From: DATCMU01 sp036563245
GTDB taxonomy: Bacteria; Pseudomonadota; Alphaproteobacteria; Rhizobiales; Devosiaceae
Assembly: GCA_036563245.1 (NCBI GenBank)
Contig: DATCMU010000001.1
Span: forward strand, 1-64,000
DNA: 64,000 nucleotides
Direction of reading: 5' to 3'
Shown: positions 1 to 8,231 of the stretch, piece after piece
Layout: every line of letters begins with the position of its first letter
Numbering within the stretch: the first letter of the stretch is position 1
Position numbers and translations under genes: made by a program
Notes under the pieces: model-generated
Database searches by the model: none
What the model was told of the DNA's origin: nothing
Seen by the model: only the letters and a program-made list of their open reading frames with translations

Positions 1-193
1 AACGATTGGGGCAGCGCCGGCCACAGGCGGGCGCAATATACCTATCGGCGAGCCAATCGCAAGTGATCACGTCACCGTGGCCAACATTGATCGTGCATTG
101 GCCGCGCCGCCCTTGCCGCCAGACGGGTCGAGTGGCACAAACATCGGGGTCAATTCGACGCCGAAAGGGCGTTGCCGCGAGGGAATCCCGATC

Positions 194-511
194 ATGCGTA
201 TGGCGCTGCGCATAGCTGGACTGGTCTTTCTGGCCATTGCGTTCGTATTCCTGGTCATCGACGGCACGATGAGCCTTGCGGCGAATGCGCCAGTGATCAG
301 TTCGACCGCCGCGGCATGGACGATGATCGACGGCAATGGGCCGGCGACTGTCGAAGCGATGGTCAAGGCGAGCGTCCCCGGTTTCGTCTGGGACGATGGC
401 CTGGGGTTGTTGCTGATGGTGCCGGGCTGGCTGCTATTCGGTGTTCCCGGCGCGGCAATGGTGTATGCCGGCCGGCCCCGGCGGTTCGGCCGCAGCTATT
501 CTGCGATCTGA
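194..511 (+). CDS. Small two-helix membrane protein, function unknown
   Basis: The 105-aa product has an N-terminal hydrophobic helix (about residues 5-28) and a second near residues 70-90, so it is probably an inner-membrane protein. The ATG at 194 is chosen over an upstream in-frame GTG because GAGGGA lies a few bases before it and the hydrophobic segment begins at once. It resembles the next gene product in layout: helix, an Asp just after it, a variable loop with a conserved Trp, a WD pair, then a second helix containing a Trp. The two may be tandem paralogues. No family is recognised. Confidence 0.55.
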   Translation: MRMALRIAGLVFLAIAFVFLVIDGTMSLAANAPVISSTAAAWTMIDGNGPATVEAMVKASVPGFVWDDGLGLLLMVPGWLLFGVPGAAMVYAGRPRRFGRSYSAI

Positions 512-547
512 GGCCGGGCGCCCAAACCAAAACGGGAAACGGATGAA

Positions 548-907
548 ATGAAGGCATTGGGCAATCTGCTGCGGCTCGTGATCCGGCTCCTGGGTGTGCT
601 GGCGGTGCTCAAGGGGATCGGGTTGCTGGCGATCGACCTATTCGTGGTCTTCTCCGCGGGCGGCCTGACGGATCAGCCGCTTGGCGCGGTGTGGTACCGG
701 GCGAACGTCTCAAGCCTCAACCTGTTTCAGGCCATCGTGCAGCGGCATATTTCGCCGGCGCTCTGGGATCCCTATATCGTAACCGTGCTCGGCTGGCCGG
801 CCTGGCTGGCATTGCTCGTCACTGGCGCGCTCGCCCTCGTGCTTGGCTCGTTCCTTCTTGCCCTGACCCGCCGCCGGCCCGCCGGTCGAGCAAGCCCGTT
901 CCTTTGA
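548..907 (+). CDS. Small membrane protein, possible paralogue of the preceding gene
   Basis: The 119-aa product has a basic start (MKALGNLLRLVIRL), a hydrophobic helix to about residue 35, a loop, and a second helix near residues 82-105 followed by an Arg-rich tail. It begins 36 bp after the preceding gene and ends 13 bp before msrA, so the three genes could be one transcript. The second gene repeats the layout of the first (ID after helix one; W-D then a Trp-containing helix two), which suggests an old tandem duplication. The function is unknown. The ribosome site before ATG 548 is weak. Confidence 0.55.
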   Translation: MKALGNLLRLVIRLLGVLAVLKGIGLLAIDLFVVFSAGGLTDQPLGAVWYRANVSSLNLFQAIVQRHISPALWDPYIVTVLGWPAWLALLVTGALALVLGSFLLALTRRRPAGRASPFL

Positions 908-920
908 GAGGAGACCAAGA

Positions 921-1565
921 ATGTTCTTCAAGTCGAAGCCCATGGACATTCCCGCCCCGCAGGACGCCTTGCCCGGGCGCGAGCAAGCCATGGATGTGGC
1001 CGCAACCCATTTCGTCAATGGCGCACCGCTCAAGGGTCCCTATCCGCCGGGGTCTGAGGTCGTCTATTTCGGGCTGGGCTGTTTCTGGGGGGCGGAGCGG
1101 CTGTTCTGGCAGTTGCCGGGCGTTTACGTGACGGCGGTCGGGTATCAGGGCGGCCACACCGCCAATCCCACATATGAAGAGGTGTGCTCGGGCCGTACCG
1201 GCCATGCCGAAATCGTCAAGGTGGTCTACGATCCGGGCCGGATTTCGCTCGCCCAACTGCTCAGGACGTTCTGGGAGGAGCACGACCCCACACAGGGCAT
1301 GCGGCAGGGCAATGACGTGGGCACCCAGTACCGCTCGGCGATCTACACCACAACGCCAGGCCAGCTTAGCGAAGCCATGAAAAGCCGCGACATGTTCGCT
1401 CAGGCGCTGAAGGCGAAGGGCCTTGGTGCGATCACCACGGAAATCGCCGAGGCCAAGCCGTTCTACTATGCGGAGACCTATCACCAGCAATATCTGGCGA
1501 AGAACCCGGCCGGCTATTGCGGGCTCAAGGGCACCGGCGTTTCCTGTCCGGTCGGGGTGGCCTGA
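921..1565 (+). CDS. msrA: Peptide-methionine (S)-S-oxide reductase MsrA
   Basis: MsrA reduces methionine-S-sulfoxide in proteins and free methionine, with thioredoxin as the usual reductant, in the cytoplasm. The 214-aa protein carries the family signature GCFWG with the catalytic Cys at residue 54, then the conserved GYQGG, the Y-E-V-C-S-G-x-T-G-H-A-E block and the HDPTQGMRQGNDVGTQYRS block typical of the fold. It also has an N-terminal extension of about 45 residues relative to minimal MsrAs. A good ribosome site (GAGAGGAGACC) precedes ATG 921. The last 52 bp overlap the 3' end of the convergent membrane-protein gene. Confidence 0.95.
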   Translation: MFFKSKPMDIPAPQDALPGREQAMDVAATHFVNGAPLKGPYPPGSEVVYFGLGCFWGAERLFWQLPGVYVTAVGYQGGHTANPTYEEVCSGRTGHAEIVKVVYDPGRISLAQLLRTFWEEHDPTQGMRQGNDVGTQYRSAIYTTTPGQLSEAMKSRDMFAQALKAKGLGAITTEIAEAKPFYYAETYHQQYLAKNPAGYCGLKGTGVSCPVGVA

Positions 1566-3406
1566 GCGCCGGAAGCCGGGGGCTCGACGCGGTAGACCTG
1601 CAGGACCGCGTCGGGCGGAGAGATCGGCTTGAGCCAGGACGGCAGGGCGTTGCGTCCGGAGAGGTCGACGAAGGAGCCGGGATCGGGGTCGAAGGCGCCC
1701 TGCATCTCCGGCAGGTAGGGGCAATTGACGACCAGCGAGATGCCGCGCCGGGTCAGGATGTCGCGAACGCTGTCTATCGGGCGGTTGAAGAAATTGATCG
1801 TGTCGATCAGCCCGGCCTGATTGCGGTGATAGGGCGCGCCGACCACCGAGTGGTGGGTATAAAGAAGGATATGCGGGCTCAGGTCTGTCGGCGCCATGAT
1901 CCGCGCCGCAGGCAGGGCCTCAAGCTGAGCAAACGCTGCCGGCATCCGGCAGCCCGCCCTGGAGTGGGCCGGATCGACCTCTTCCGAGACGATCGCATTT
2001 GGCATGGTGTTGGTGGCCAGTAGCGCCGCGTTCACCCCGACACCAAGGGCAATGCCGCAAAATGCAAGCCAGGCGCCGACAAGGCCAAGCCCGGCCAGCA
2101 GTCGCCTTGCGGACAACAGGTAGCGTTGGCGCGCCATGGTGATCAGCCACGCGCCGGCAGGCACCGCGAAAGCCGCGGCAAGGCGGGCGCCGCGTATCTC
2201 GATCACCATGACCAGGACGGCAAAGCCGAGGAAGAGCCCACTTACCATCCACTCGACCCGGTTCTCATGCTCGCCGCGCCAGACACGCCACGCAATCACA
2301 GGCAGGGCGAGCAGGGGCGGCATGGCGACGCCAAGCGTGTAGCCAGGCAGGGCGGGGATGCTTTGCCAAATCGGCCTGGCTTCGGTGATACGGTCCAGCC
2401 AGATGTGCTTGAGCCAGGGATCGAGAGCGGCATAGGGTCCTCCAAGGCATTGGGGGAACATGGCGACAAGAACCGCGATCAGCACGCCTCCCCCAAGAAC
2501 TCCGGCACCAAGGCGTGCAGGCCAGCCGCTCCGCTGCATGGGAAGAACCGACAGGAGCGCAAAGACGAGGCCGACGCCTACCGCAGCGCTTGCATAGGTG
2601 AACGAGAGGGCATCGCAGGCCGGACGAAGCCATTGGCCGGGGGGCAGATGGATAGCGAGGGACACAAGCGTCGCCCCGCCAAAAGCAAGGCCGAAGGCGC
2701 GCATCGCCCCGGCGCGTCCGGGGTGCGCCGACCAGTAAAGACCGAAGGCGATTATGGCGGCGACGAGGAATGGCAGGCCTTCGGTGCCGATCGCGAGGCC
2801 GAATCCGCCCGCCAGTCCCGCAAGAACCGCCCAGCGCGGCTTTTGCCAGGCCTCGATGGTCGCCAGAACCAGTACCAGCGCAAACAGCGTCTGCACGGAA
2901 TGATGGTCGATCCGGCCAGGCGCGAACTCCACCATGATGGCGGTGGAAAAGACAGGCAGCGCCAGACCGGGCAGCATGGCATCTGAACCGGCAAGGCGCA
3001 CGGTGAGCCTTGCGGTCAGCGCCAGCAGGCCGAACAGCAGGATCAGCGGCCAGACATAGACCGCCAGCGTTTCCGCATTGGCGCCGGCAACAGGCCGAAA
3101 CAGTTCGATCAGCAGCGCGATGGGCGTGTCGACCAGCCGCGACCAGTGAATCTCGGCGCCATATGGGGTGTTGAGGCGGGTCTCGATGTGATCCCACCAG
3201 CCCTGGCCATTCATGAAATCGCGGACCACGACCATCCGCATCGCATCGTCGGTGTCGGCCAGAAGCGGAACGGTCGCGGCGGTCAGAATGTTGCGGACCA
3301 CGTAGACGGCTGAAACGATCAGCCAGAACCCGGTCAGCAATCGCCAGTCGAAGCGGGGCGGATTGCCCGCCGGATCGGCGGCTTGGGCCTCAAGAACTGA
3401 CGCCAT
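1514..3406 (-). CDS. Large polytopic membrane protein, GT-C glycosyltransferase-like
   Basis: The product is about 630 aa with a dozen or so hydrophobic segments and a periplasmic-looking C-terminal domain of roughly 150 residues. Just after the first helix it has DTDDAMR (about residues 51-57), and then HWSRLVDTP. An acidic motif in the first loop of a polytopic enzyme is the hallmark of GT-C glycosyltransferases that use polyprenyl-phosphate sugars, so a role in lipid-linked sugar transfer is likely but inferred. The divergent GtrA-family neighbour, which handles such lipid carriers, fits. The start may be ATG 3406 (used) or an in-frame GTG at 3436; neither has a strong ribosome site. The 3' end overlaps msrA by 52 bp, an unusual convergent overlap. 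Confidence 0.65.
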   Translation of the reverse strand: MASVLEAQAADPAGNPPRFDWRLLTGFWLIVSAVYVVRNILTAATVPLLADTDDAMRMVVVRDFMNGQGWWDHIETRLNTPYGAEIHWSRLVDTPIALLIELFRPVAGANAETLAVYVWPLILLFGLLALTARLTVRLAGSDAMLPGLALPVFSTAIMVEFAPGRIDHHSVQTLFALVLVLATIEAWQKPRWAVLAGLAGGFGLAIGTEGLPFLVAAIIAFGLYWSAHPGRAGAMRAFGLAFGGATLVSLAIHLPPGQWLRPACDALSFTYASAAVGVGLVFALLSVLPMQRSGWPARLGAGVLGGGVLIAVLVAMFPQCLGGPYAALDPWLKHIWLDRITEARPIWQSIPALPGYTLGVAMPPLLALPVIAWRVWRGEHENRVEWMVSGLFLGFAVLVMVIEIRGARLAAAFAVPAGAWLITMARQRYLLSARRLLAGLGLVGAWLAFCGIALGVGVNAALLATNTMPNAIVSEEVDPAHSRAGCRMPAAFAQLEALPAARIMAPTDLSPHILLYTHHSVVGAPYHRNQAGLIDTINFFNRPIDSVRDILTRRGISLVVNCPYLPEMQGAFDPDPGSFVDLSGRNALPSWLKPISPPDAVLQVYRVEPPASGAQATPTGQETPVPLSPQ

Positions 3407-3493
3407 TTCGCGTGCCTGATTTGCCGGTTGGAACACCTGCCATTAAACCTCGGGCCGTTAAGATCGGCTGAAGATCGGGCGAGAGGCAGTTTC

Positions 3494-3955
3494 ATGCAGG
3501 CAACGCACAAGGCGCAACGTCATCCCCTGCTGCGCAGACTTGGCGGATTTCTGCTGGCGGGCGGCACCGGCTTCGTGCTCGACGCCAGCATTCTTCTGGC
3601 GCTCACGCGCCATGTCGGGCTCGATCCGTTCAGCGCCAGGCTGGCCGCCATAACCTGCGCGGCACTGTGGACCTGGCAGATCAACCGCCATGTCAGTTTC
3701 GGGCGCGCCCATGACGGCGCCGCGCGCGAGGGCTTGCGCTATCTGCTTGTCGTGGTGAGCGCGGCAACAATCAACTACGCGGTCTATGCCATGGTATTGC
3801 TGGGCATTCCCGGCACGTCCCCACTTATCGCGCTTGTCGCGGCCACGGCCATCTCGATGGGTGTGTCGTTCACCGGATTCGACCGCTTCGTGTTCAGAAA
3901 AAAAGAGAAGGCGGCCAAGGAGCCGCCTTCCATGCCGCCCCGCAAGGGGGCGTGA
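3494..3955 (+). CDS. GtrA-family membrane protein
   Basis: The 153-aa protein has four predicted helices and the GtrA signature: an N-terminal FLLAGGTGFVLDASILLAL helix, then LAAITCAALWTWQINRHVSF, the central W-x-x-N-R element of the family, and a last helix ending in the FDRFVFR motif. GtrA proteins are thought to help flip or present undecaprenyl-phosphate-linked sugars for cell-surface glycosylation. Its start is divergent from the GT-C-like gene, so the two may form one functional unit. ATG 3494 is preferred over 3428 because the latter would overlap the neighbouring start. The C-terminal codons contain the terminator hairpin that serves the convergent peroxiredoxin gene. Confidence 0.85.
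   Translation: MQATHKAQRHPLLRRLGGFLLAGGTGFVLDASILLALTRHVGLDPFSARLAAITCAALWTWQINRHVSFGRAHDGAAREGLRYLLVVVSAATINYAVYAMVLLGIPGTSPLIALVAATAISMGVSFTGFDRFVFRKKEKAAKEPPSMPPRKGA
3898..3929 (-). terminator. Intrinsic terminator for the peroxiredoxin gene, inside gtrA coding sequence
   Basis: An 8-bp perfect stem (AAGGCGGC / GCCGCCTT) with a 6-nt loop is followed on the minus strand by CTC and a run of seven T. It lies 40 bp beyond the peroxiredoxin stop codon and inside the last codons of the convergent GtrA gene. Confidence 0.65.
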
Positions 3956-3968
3956 TGTCCCTGCCCGA

Positions 3969-4604
3969 TCAGGCTTCGGGCAGTTTCACGATGCGCAAAT
4001 AGGGCTTCAGTGTTGTCCAGCCCTGCGGAAACTTCTCCTTGGCCTGCTCGTCGGAAAGCGAGGGAACGATGATCACGTCCTCGCCGTGACGCCAGTTGGC
4101 CGGAGTGGCGACCTGCTTGGTGGCGGTGAGCTGAAGCGAATCGATCACGCGCAGCACCTCGTCGAAATTGCGGCCGGTGGAGGCGGGATACTCGATCTTG
4201 AGCTTGACCTTCTTGTCCGGCCCGATGACGAACAGCGAGCGGACGGTGGCCGTGTTGTCGGCATTGGGGTGGATCATGCCGAACAGGTTCGCGACCTTGC
4301 GGTCAGGGTCCGCGATCATGGGGAAGTTGACCGGGGTGCCCTGGGTTTCGCCGATGTCGCCGATCCAGGCCTTGTGGTCCTCAAGACTGTCGACAGACAG
4401 GCCCAGAACGGTCACGCCACGCTTTTCGAATTCGGGCTTGAGCTTGGCGGTATAGCCGAGTTCAGTGGTGCATACCGGCGTGAAATCGGCGGGGTGGGAG
4501 AACAGGACCGCCCACTTGCCCGCGATATAGTCATGGAACCGGATATGCCCCTCGGTGGTGTCCGCCTCGAAGTCGGGGACGGTGTCGCCAATCAGCAAAG
4601 TCAT
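3969..4604 (-). CDS. 1-Cys peroxiredoxin (Prx6 type)
   Basis: A cytoplasmic thiol peroxidase that reduces hydrogen peroxide and organic hydroperoxides. The 211-aa protein has the 1-Cys signature PVCTTELG with the peroxidatic Cys at residue 45, FSHPADFTP before it, an Arg in TVRSLFVIGPDKK, and the long C-terminal arm (TPANWRHGEDVIIVPS) that distinguishes Prx6-type enzymes from 2-Cys types. The ATG at 4604 is chosen because AAAAAAGGAG stands just upstream and the mature-like sequence MTLLIGDTVPDFEA starts there. It ends at the terminator embedded in the gtrA 3' end. Confidence 0.93.
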   Translation of the reverse strand: MTLLIGDTVPDFEADTTEGHIRFHDYIAGKWAVLFSHPADFTPVCTTELGYTAKLKPEFEKRGVTVLGLSVDSLEDHKAWIGDIGETQGTPVNFPMIADPDRKVANLFGMIHPNADNTATVRSLFVIGPDKKVKLKIEYPASTGRNFDEVLRVIDSLQLTATKQVATPANWRHGEDVIIVPSLSDEQAKEKFPQGWTTLKPYLRIVKLPEA

Positions 4605-4781
4605 TGCGTATGCTCCTTTTTTCTGGCCCGCAAAGGTGTTGAAGATTTCGCAGGACAATATCGGGAGCATCGTTGCCGATTGAAGGGGGCGGAGGCGGAT
4701 TCCTTTTGTTTTTTCGAAGGCCGCGGCGATATGTCGTTGCACCGCTTGCCGGATGCAACGAAATTTGCGCGGCGCGGGGTG

Positions 4782-4988
4782 CTAGCGGCCAATCAGGCTG
4801 AACAGCATCGCGCGCGTGTTGGCGTCCTGGTATGCCCAGGCCAGCGCCAGCGGCGCGAAAGCGAACACCAGGGCAATTGGCGCCTTGATCCGCACAAGCC
4901 TTGCGATGGTGAAGAACACGGTCACCGCCGCCACGTTGAACAGGATATCGGTCGCGTTGTCGTCGATAAAACCGAGGATATCTTGCAT
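4782..4988 (-). CDS. Small membrane protein, function unknown
   Basis: The 68-aa product starts MQDILGFIDDNATDILFN and has one or two hydrophobic helices (about residues 14-35 and 38-55). A clear ribosome site (CGGAG, 7 bp) supports ATG 4988. It lies alone between the peroxiredoxin and the ABC permease genes on the same strand, 177 bp from the former. No family is recognised. Confidence 0.5.
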   Translation of the reverse strand: MQDILGFIDDNATDILFNVAAVTVFFTIARLVRIKAPIALVFAFAPLALAWAYQDANTRAMLFSLIGR

Positions 4989-5178
4989 AGAGCAAACTCC
5001 GTGAACACACAGCGGCGCTGGCCGCATACGCACCGACGGCACGCAGGAGAAACCGGTGGTTTCACCGAGCGCGCATCTTTGAAGCCCTACCCAATTCTGA
5101 CTATCGATACTGACAGGCTGAGCCTACGGGCCTGTTTCGCATTTTGATCGGATTTTAGGAAAATGCGGGCAATGCGCG

Positions 5179-6012
5179 TCAGTCGCCCTGGCCGTAGGGG
5201 CGCGACATGCGGTGCTCCAGCCAGCGCACGAGAAGCGAAAGGCTGATCGTCATCACCAGATAGAGGAAAGCGACCACATTGTAGGTTTCAAAGAAACGGA
5301 AGGTGCTCGACGAATAGACCTTGCCCAGTTGCGTGATGTCCTGCACCCCGAGCGCGGAGACGAGCGCGGAATCCTTTATCATGGCCACGAAATCGTTTCC
5401 GAGCGGAGGCAGGATGGTTCGGATCGCCTGCGGGCCGATCACGAAACGCAGCGTGAGCCATCGCGACAGGCCCAGCGCCTTGGCGGCCTCAACCTGGCCG
5501 CTGCCCACCGCCTCGATACCAGCGCGCAGGATTTCCGAGATGTAGGCGGAATAAGAGATCGTCAGCGCGATGACCGCGCGCCAGGTGAGATCGAAATCGC
5601 GCACGCTCATCGCGGGCAATATCCCGGCATCGGCAAGCGGCCCGGCCAAGTGGTTGTAGGTGGCCACGAACCAGGGCGCGCCGACGAAGGCGACGTAGAA
5701 CAGCAATACCAGAACGGGGATTCCACGCACAATCTCGGTGTAGAAGGTTGCGATCTCGCGCAGGATTCTGACGCGCGACGTTCGCGCCACCGCCACCACT
5801 ATCGCCACCAGCACGGCGAGGGCGAAAGCCACCGCGGTCACGTAAAGCGTGGTCATGACGCCGGATGAAAGGGCGCGAAAGATCGAGGCGTAGTTCCGGT
5901 CGGCCGCGATTGCCCACAGCGCGAGCACGCAGACGAGCCCGGCCGCGAGCAGCCACCAGGGCAGTTCGCGGCGCTTGCGCCTTGGCGGAATGAAGGGATC
6001 GGGATCTGTCAT
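5179..6012 (-). CDS. Polar amino-acid ABC transporter permease (HisM/GlnP type)
   Basis: An inner-membrane permease subunit of a polar amino-acid importer. The 277-aa protein has an N-terminal helix, then the typical permease core with a TVLRGIPVLVLLFY-like segment (EIVRGIPVLVLLFY) and the EAA loop (EAAKALGLSRWLTLRFVIGPQAIRTILPP) that docks the ATPase. It lies 51 bp downstream of the binding-protein gene and is surely co-transcribed with it. Only one permease is present and no ATPase gene is visible in this window, so the ATP-binding subunit must be supplied from elsewhere. Confidence 0.9.
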   Translation of the reverse strand: MTDPDPFIPPRRKRRELPWWLLAAGLVCVLALWAIAADRNYASIFRALSSGVMTTLYVTAVAFALAVLVAIVVAVARTSRVRILREIATFYTEIVRGIPVLVLLFYVAFVGAPWFVATYNHLAGPLADAGILPAMSVRDFDLTWRAVIALTISYSAYISEILRAGIEAVGSGQVEAAKALGLSRWLTLRFVIGPQAIRTILPPLGNDFVAMIKDSALVSALGVQDITQLGKVYSSSTFRFFETYNVVAFLYLVMTISLSLLVRWLEHRMSRPYGQGD

Positions 6013-6063
6013 GGGAAAGGTCGGCCGCGGCGCGCAACCGGGCGCGCCGCGAGAAAATTGCCC

Positions 6064-6876
6064 CTACTGGGCGGCGTTGTAATCGTAGAACCACTTCTGG
6101 TTCAGCTTCTCCATGGTGCCATCGGCCTGCATGGATTCAATCGCCGCATTGATTGGCGCCACCAGATCCGAACCGGGCGTGAGGATGAACCCGAACTCCT
6201 CGGTGCCCAGCGGATCGCCGACAACCTTGAAGGCCCCGGGATTGGCGCCGATGTAGCCCTTGGCCGATGTCTGGTCCATCAGCACCATGTCGACGTCGCC
6301 CGACTTGAGCGCCTGCACGGAAGCCCCGAATGTGTCGAACAGCTTGATGCGCGGGTTCTGCTCATCGCCGTCGAGCACGTCATACACGGCAGTATAGAAA
6401 TTTGTCGTGCCCGCCTGTGCCCCGATGAGCAGCGACGTGTCCGAAGCAAAACTCTGCGGCCCCGTGATGCGGTTGTCGTCGGCCCTGACCAGCATGAACT
6501 GCTGCGAAACCATGTAGGGTTCGGAGAAATCGACCTGTTGCTTGCGCTCGTCGGTGATGGTGATGCCGTCCATGCCGACATCGTATTGGCCGTCGCGGAC
6601 AGCCTGGATCATGGTATCCCAGGACGACAGCTTCCAGTCCACCTTGGCATTGAGGCGCCTGGCGATTTCGTTGAACGCATCGTATTCCCAGCCGATACCT
6701 TCACCCGTCTTGGGATCGGCGAAGTTCAGTGGCGTGTAGGCATTCTCGGTGACCGCGACGATGGCCCGGCCCTTGAGATCGGGCAGGTCCTGCGCACCGG
6801 CGGCAACGGGAAGAGCTCCGGCAGCAAACGCCAGAGCAGCTGCCACAGCAAGGTGAGTGAACTTGTTCATGACCAT
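6064..6876 (-). CDS. Amino-acid ABC transporter substrate-binding protein
   Basis: The 270-aa periplasmic binding protein has a signal peptide (MVMNKFTHLAVAAALAFAAG... ending near AGA-Q) and a family 3 solute-binding domain: GWEYDAFNEIARRLNAK, the signature YDVGMDGITITDERKQQVDFSEPY, and a late NQKWFYDY motif. It captures a polar amino acid and delivers it to the permease encoded immediately downstream. CGGAG stands 5 bp before ATG 6876. The specificity cannot be read from the sequence. Confidence 0.92.
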   Translation of the reverse strand: MVMNKFTHLAVAAALAFAAGALPVAAGAQDLPDLKGRAIVAVTENAYTPLNFADPKTGEGIGWEYDAFNEIARRLNAKVDWKLSSWDTMIQAVRDGQYDVGMDGITITDERKQQVDFSEPYMVSQQFMLVRADDNRITGPQSFASDTSLLIGAQAGTTNFYTAVYDVLDGDEQNPRIKLFDTFGASVQALKSGDVDMVLMDQTSAKGYIGANPGAFKVVGDPLGTEEFGFILTPGSDLVAPINAAIESMQADGTMEKLNQKWFYDYNAAQ

Positions 6877-6980
6877 TCAAACTCCGGAAATGGCAATCTG
6901 TTCTTGGGTCGGCCGATGGAGGCCGGCCCGCGGGGAGACGAAACTAGCCGGGTCCGCGGCTGCGGTCCATGGGACGCCCG

Positions 6981-7352
6981 TCAGGCCGCGGTCTCGTCCT
7001 CGACCGGCGCTTCTGCGGCGCGCTTCATCACCGATTCGATGCAATTCCTGGCGCTCGACTTGGACGTATAAGTCTCCGAGCGCACCATGATCTCGCCGTT
7101 GGATGCACGGAAGCGGACGAAAAATTCGCCGTTCTTGGCCTTTTCGATCTCGAAGCGGTAGCCCTTGCCCTCCTCGCCGGCCGACAGGTCGACGACAGGC
7201 GCGCCAGGCGCATTTTTCTTGAGGGAGTCGATGCAATTGGATGCGCTGGATTTGCTGGCGTAGTTCTCCGACCAAACCATCACTTCCGAGTTATAGACAA
7301 ACTGCACGCGAAACTGGCCATTCGCGCCGCTCACGATTTTGAATTTGTGCAT
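6981..7352 (-). CDS. YegP-family (DUF1508) protein with two tandem domains
   Basis: The 123-aa protein contains two copies of the DUF1508/YegP unit, about residues 1-48 and 62-110. Each has the pattern F-x-I-x-x-x-x-N-G-x-F-x-V-R/Q-F, a strand with M-V-W/R-S-E-x-Y, then S-K-S-S-A-x-N-C-I-x-S. The family is small and probably cytoplasmic; its function is not established. GAGAGGA upstream supports ATG 7352. The C-terminus has a short acidic tail. Confidence 0.85.
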   Translation of the reverse strand: MHKFKIVSGANGQFRVQFVYNSEVMVWSENYASKSSASNCIDSLKKNAPGAPVVDLSAGEEGKGYRFEIEKAKNGEFFVRFRASNGEIMVRSETYTSKSSARNCIESVMKRAAEAPVEDETAA

Positions 7353-7532
7353 AATCTGTGATCCTCTCAGTTTCCTTCAGCCACACAGCGACATGACAAT
7401 TACAGAAACTTGCACGTATGGCGAGAGGCTGGAAGGGATGCCATGCCATTGTGCACACGCGCGACATCCGGATGCAGTTGCGCCGGCCCTCGAAATCGGC
7501 CCATGCTGCCGGCCCGCGAAGGAGGTCCGCAC

Positions 7533-8231
7533 ATGCCATCATCCCTCAAGGCCGTAGCCTTCGATGCCTATGGAACGCTGTTCGACGTCTATTCGGTCGG
7601 CGCGCTTGCCGAGGAACTTTTCGCGGGACGGGGCGCCGCGCTTGCCGCGATGTGGCGCGACAAGCAGATCCAGTACAGCCAGTTACGCACCCTATGCGAC
7701 CGCTATGAGGATTTCTGGCAGGTCACGGCGGACGCGCTCGACTATGCGGCCGATGCCCTCGGCCTTCGGATGGATAGCGAGGCCCGCGAGCGCCTGCTGC
7801 AAAGCTACTGGCACCTGCGGGCCTTTCCCGAGAACGTTGCGGCCCTGCAACAACTTCGCGCGCGCGGCCTGCGACTCGCGATCCTTTCCAATGGCAGCCC
7901 GGCGATGCTCGATGCGGCCGTCTCGGCGGCGGGGATGCAGGGTCTGCTCGACAAGGTGCTCAGCGCGGACGCCGTGCGCCGGTTCAAGACCGCGCCGGAG
8001 GTCTATGAACTGGGCCCGGAAGCATTCGGGCTACAGGCTTCCGAGATCCTGTTCGTCTCCTCCAATGGCTGGGACATCTGCGGCGCGACCTGGTTCGGCT
8101 TCACCACGTTCTGGGTGAACCGAGCGGGCAACCCGCCTGAGCGGCTGGGGGTAGTGCCGGCCGGCCAGGGACATTCGCTCGACGATGTGGTCGAGTTCAT
8201 CGACGCCCGGACCGGCCGAGGCCCGGCCTAG
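7533..8231 (+). CDS. Haloacid dehalogenase type II (L-2-haloacid dehalogenase family)
   Basis: The 232-aa HAD hydrolase has motif I FDAYGTLFDVYSV, with the nucleophilic Asp and the DVYSV extension typical of L-2-haloacid dehalogenases. Motif II is SNGSPAMLDA, the Lys motif is RRFKTAPEVYEL, and the acidic motif is SSNGWDICGATWFGF with WVNR. This set matches enzymes that hydrolyse L-2-haloalkanoates to 2-hydroxy acids, although substrates of family members vary. GGAGGT 6 bp before ATG 7533 fixes the start. The last 4 bp overlap the convergent aldo/keto reductase gene. Confidence 0.88.
   Translation: MPSSLKAVAFDAYGTLFDVYSVGALAEELFAGRGAALAAMWRDKQIQYSQLRTLCDRYEDFWQVTADALDYAADALGLRMDSEARERLLQSYWHLRAFPENVAALQQLRARGLRLAILSNGSPAMLDAAVSAAGMQGLLDKVLSADAVRRFKTAPEVYELGPEAFGLQASEILFVSSNGWDICGATWFGFTTFWVNRAGNPPERLGVVPAGQGHSLDDVVEFIDARTGRGPA

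Noticed and set aside
3786..5147. 453-codon plus-strand frame over the peroxiredoxin gene
   Set aside because: Antisense to the clear 1-Cys peroxiredoxin; no start context and no domain.
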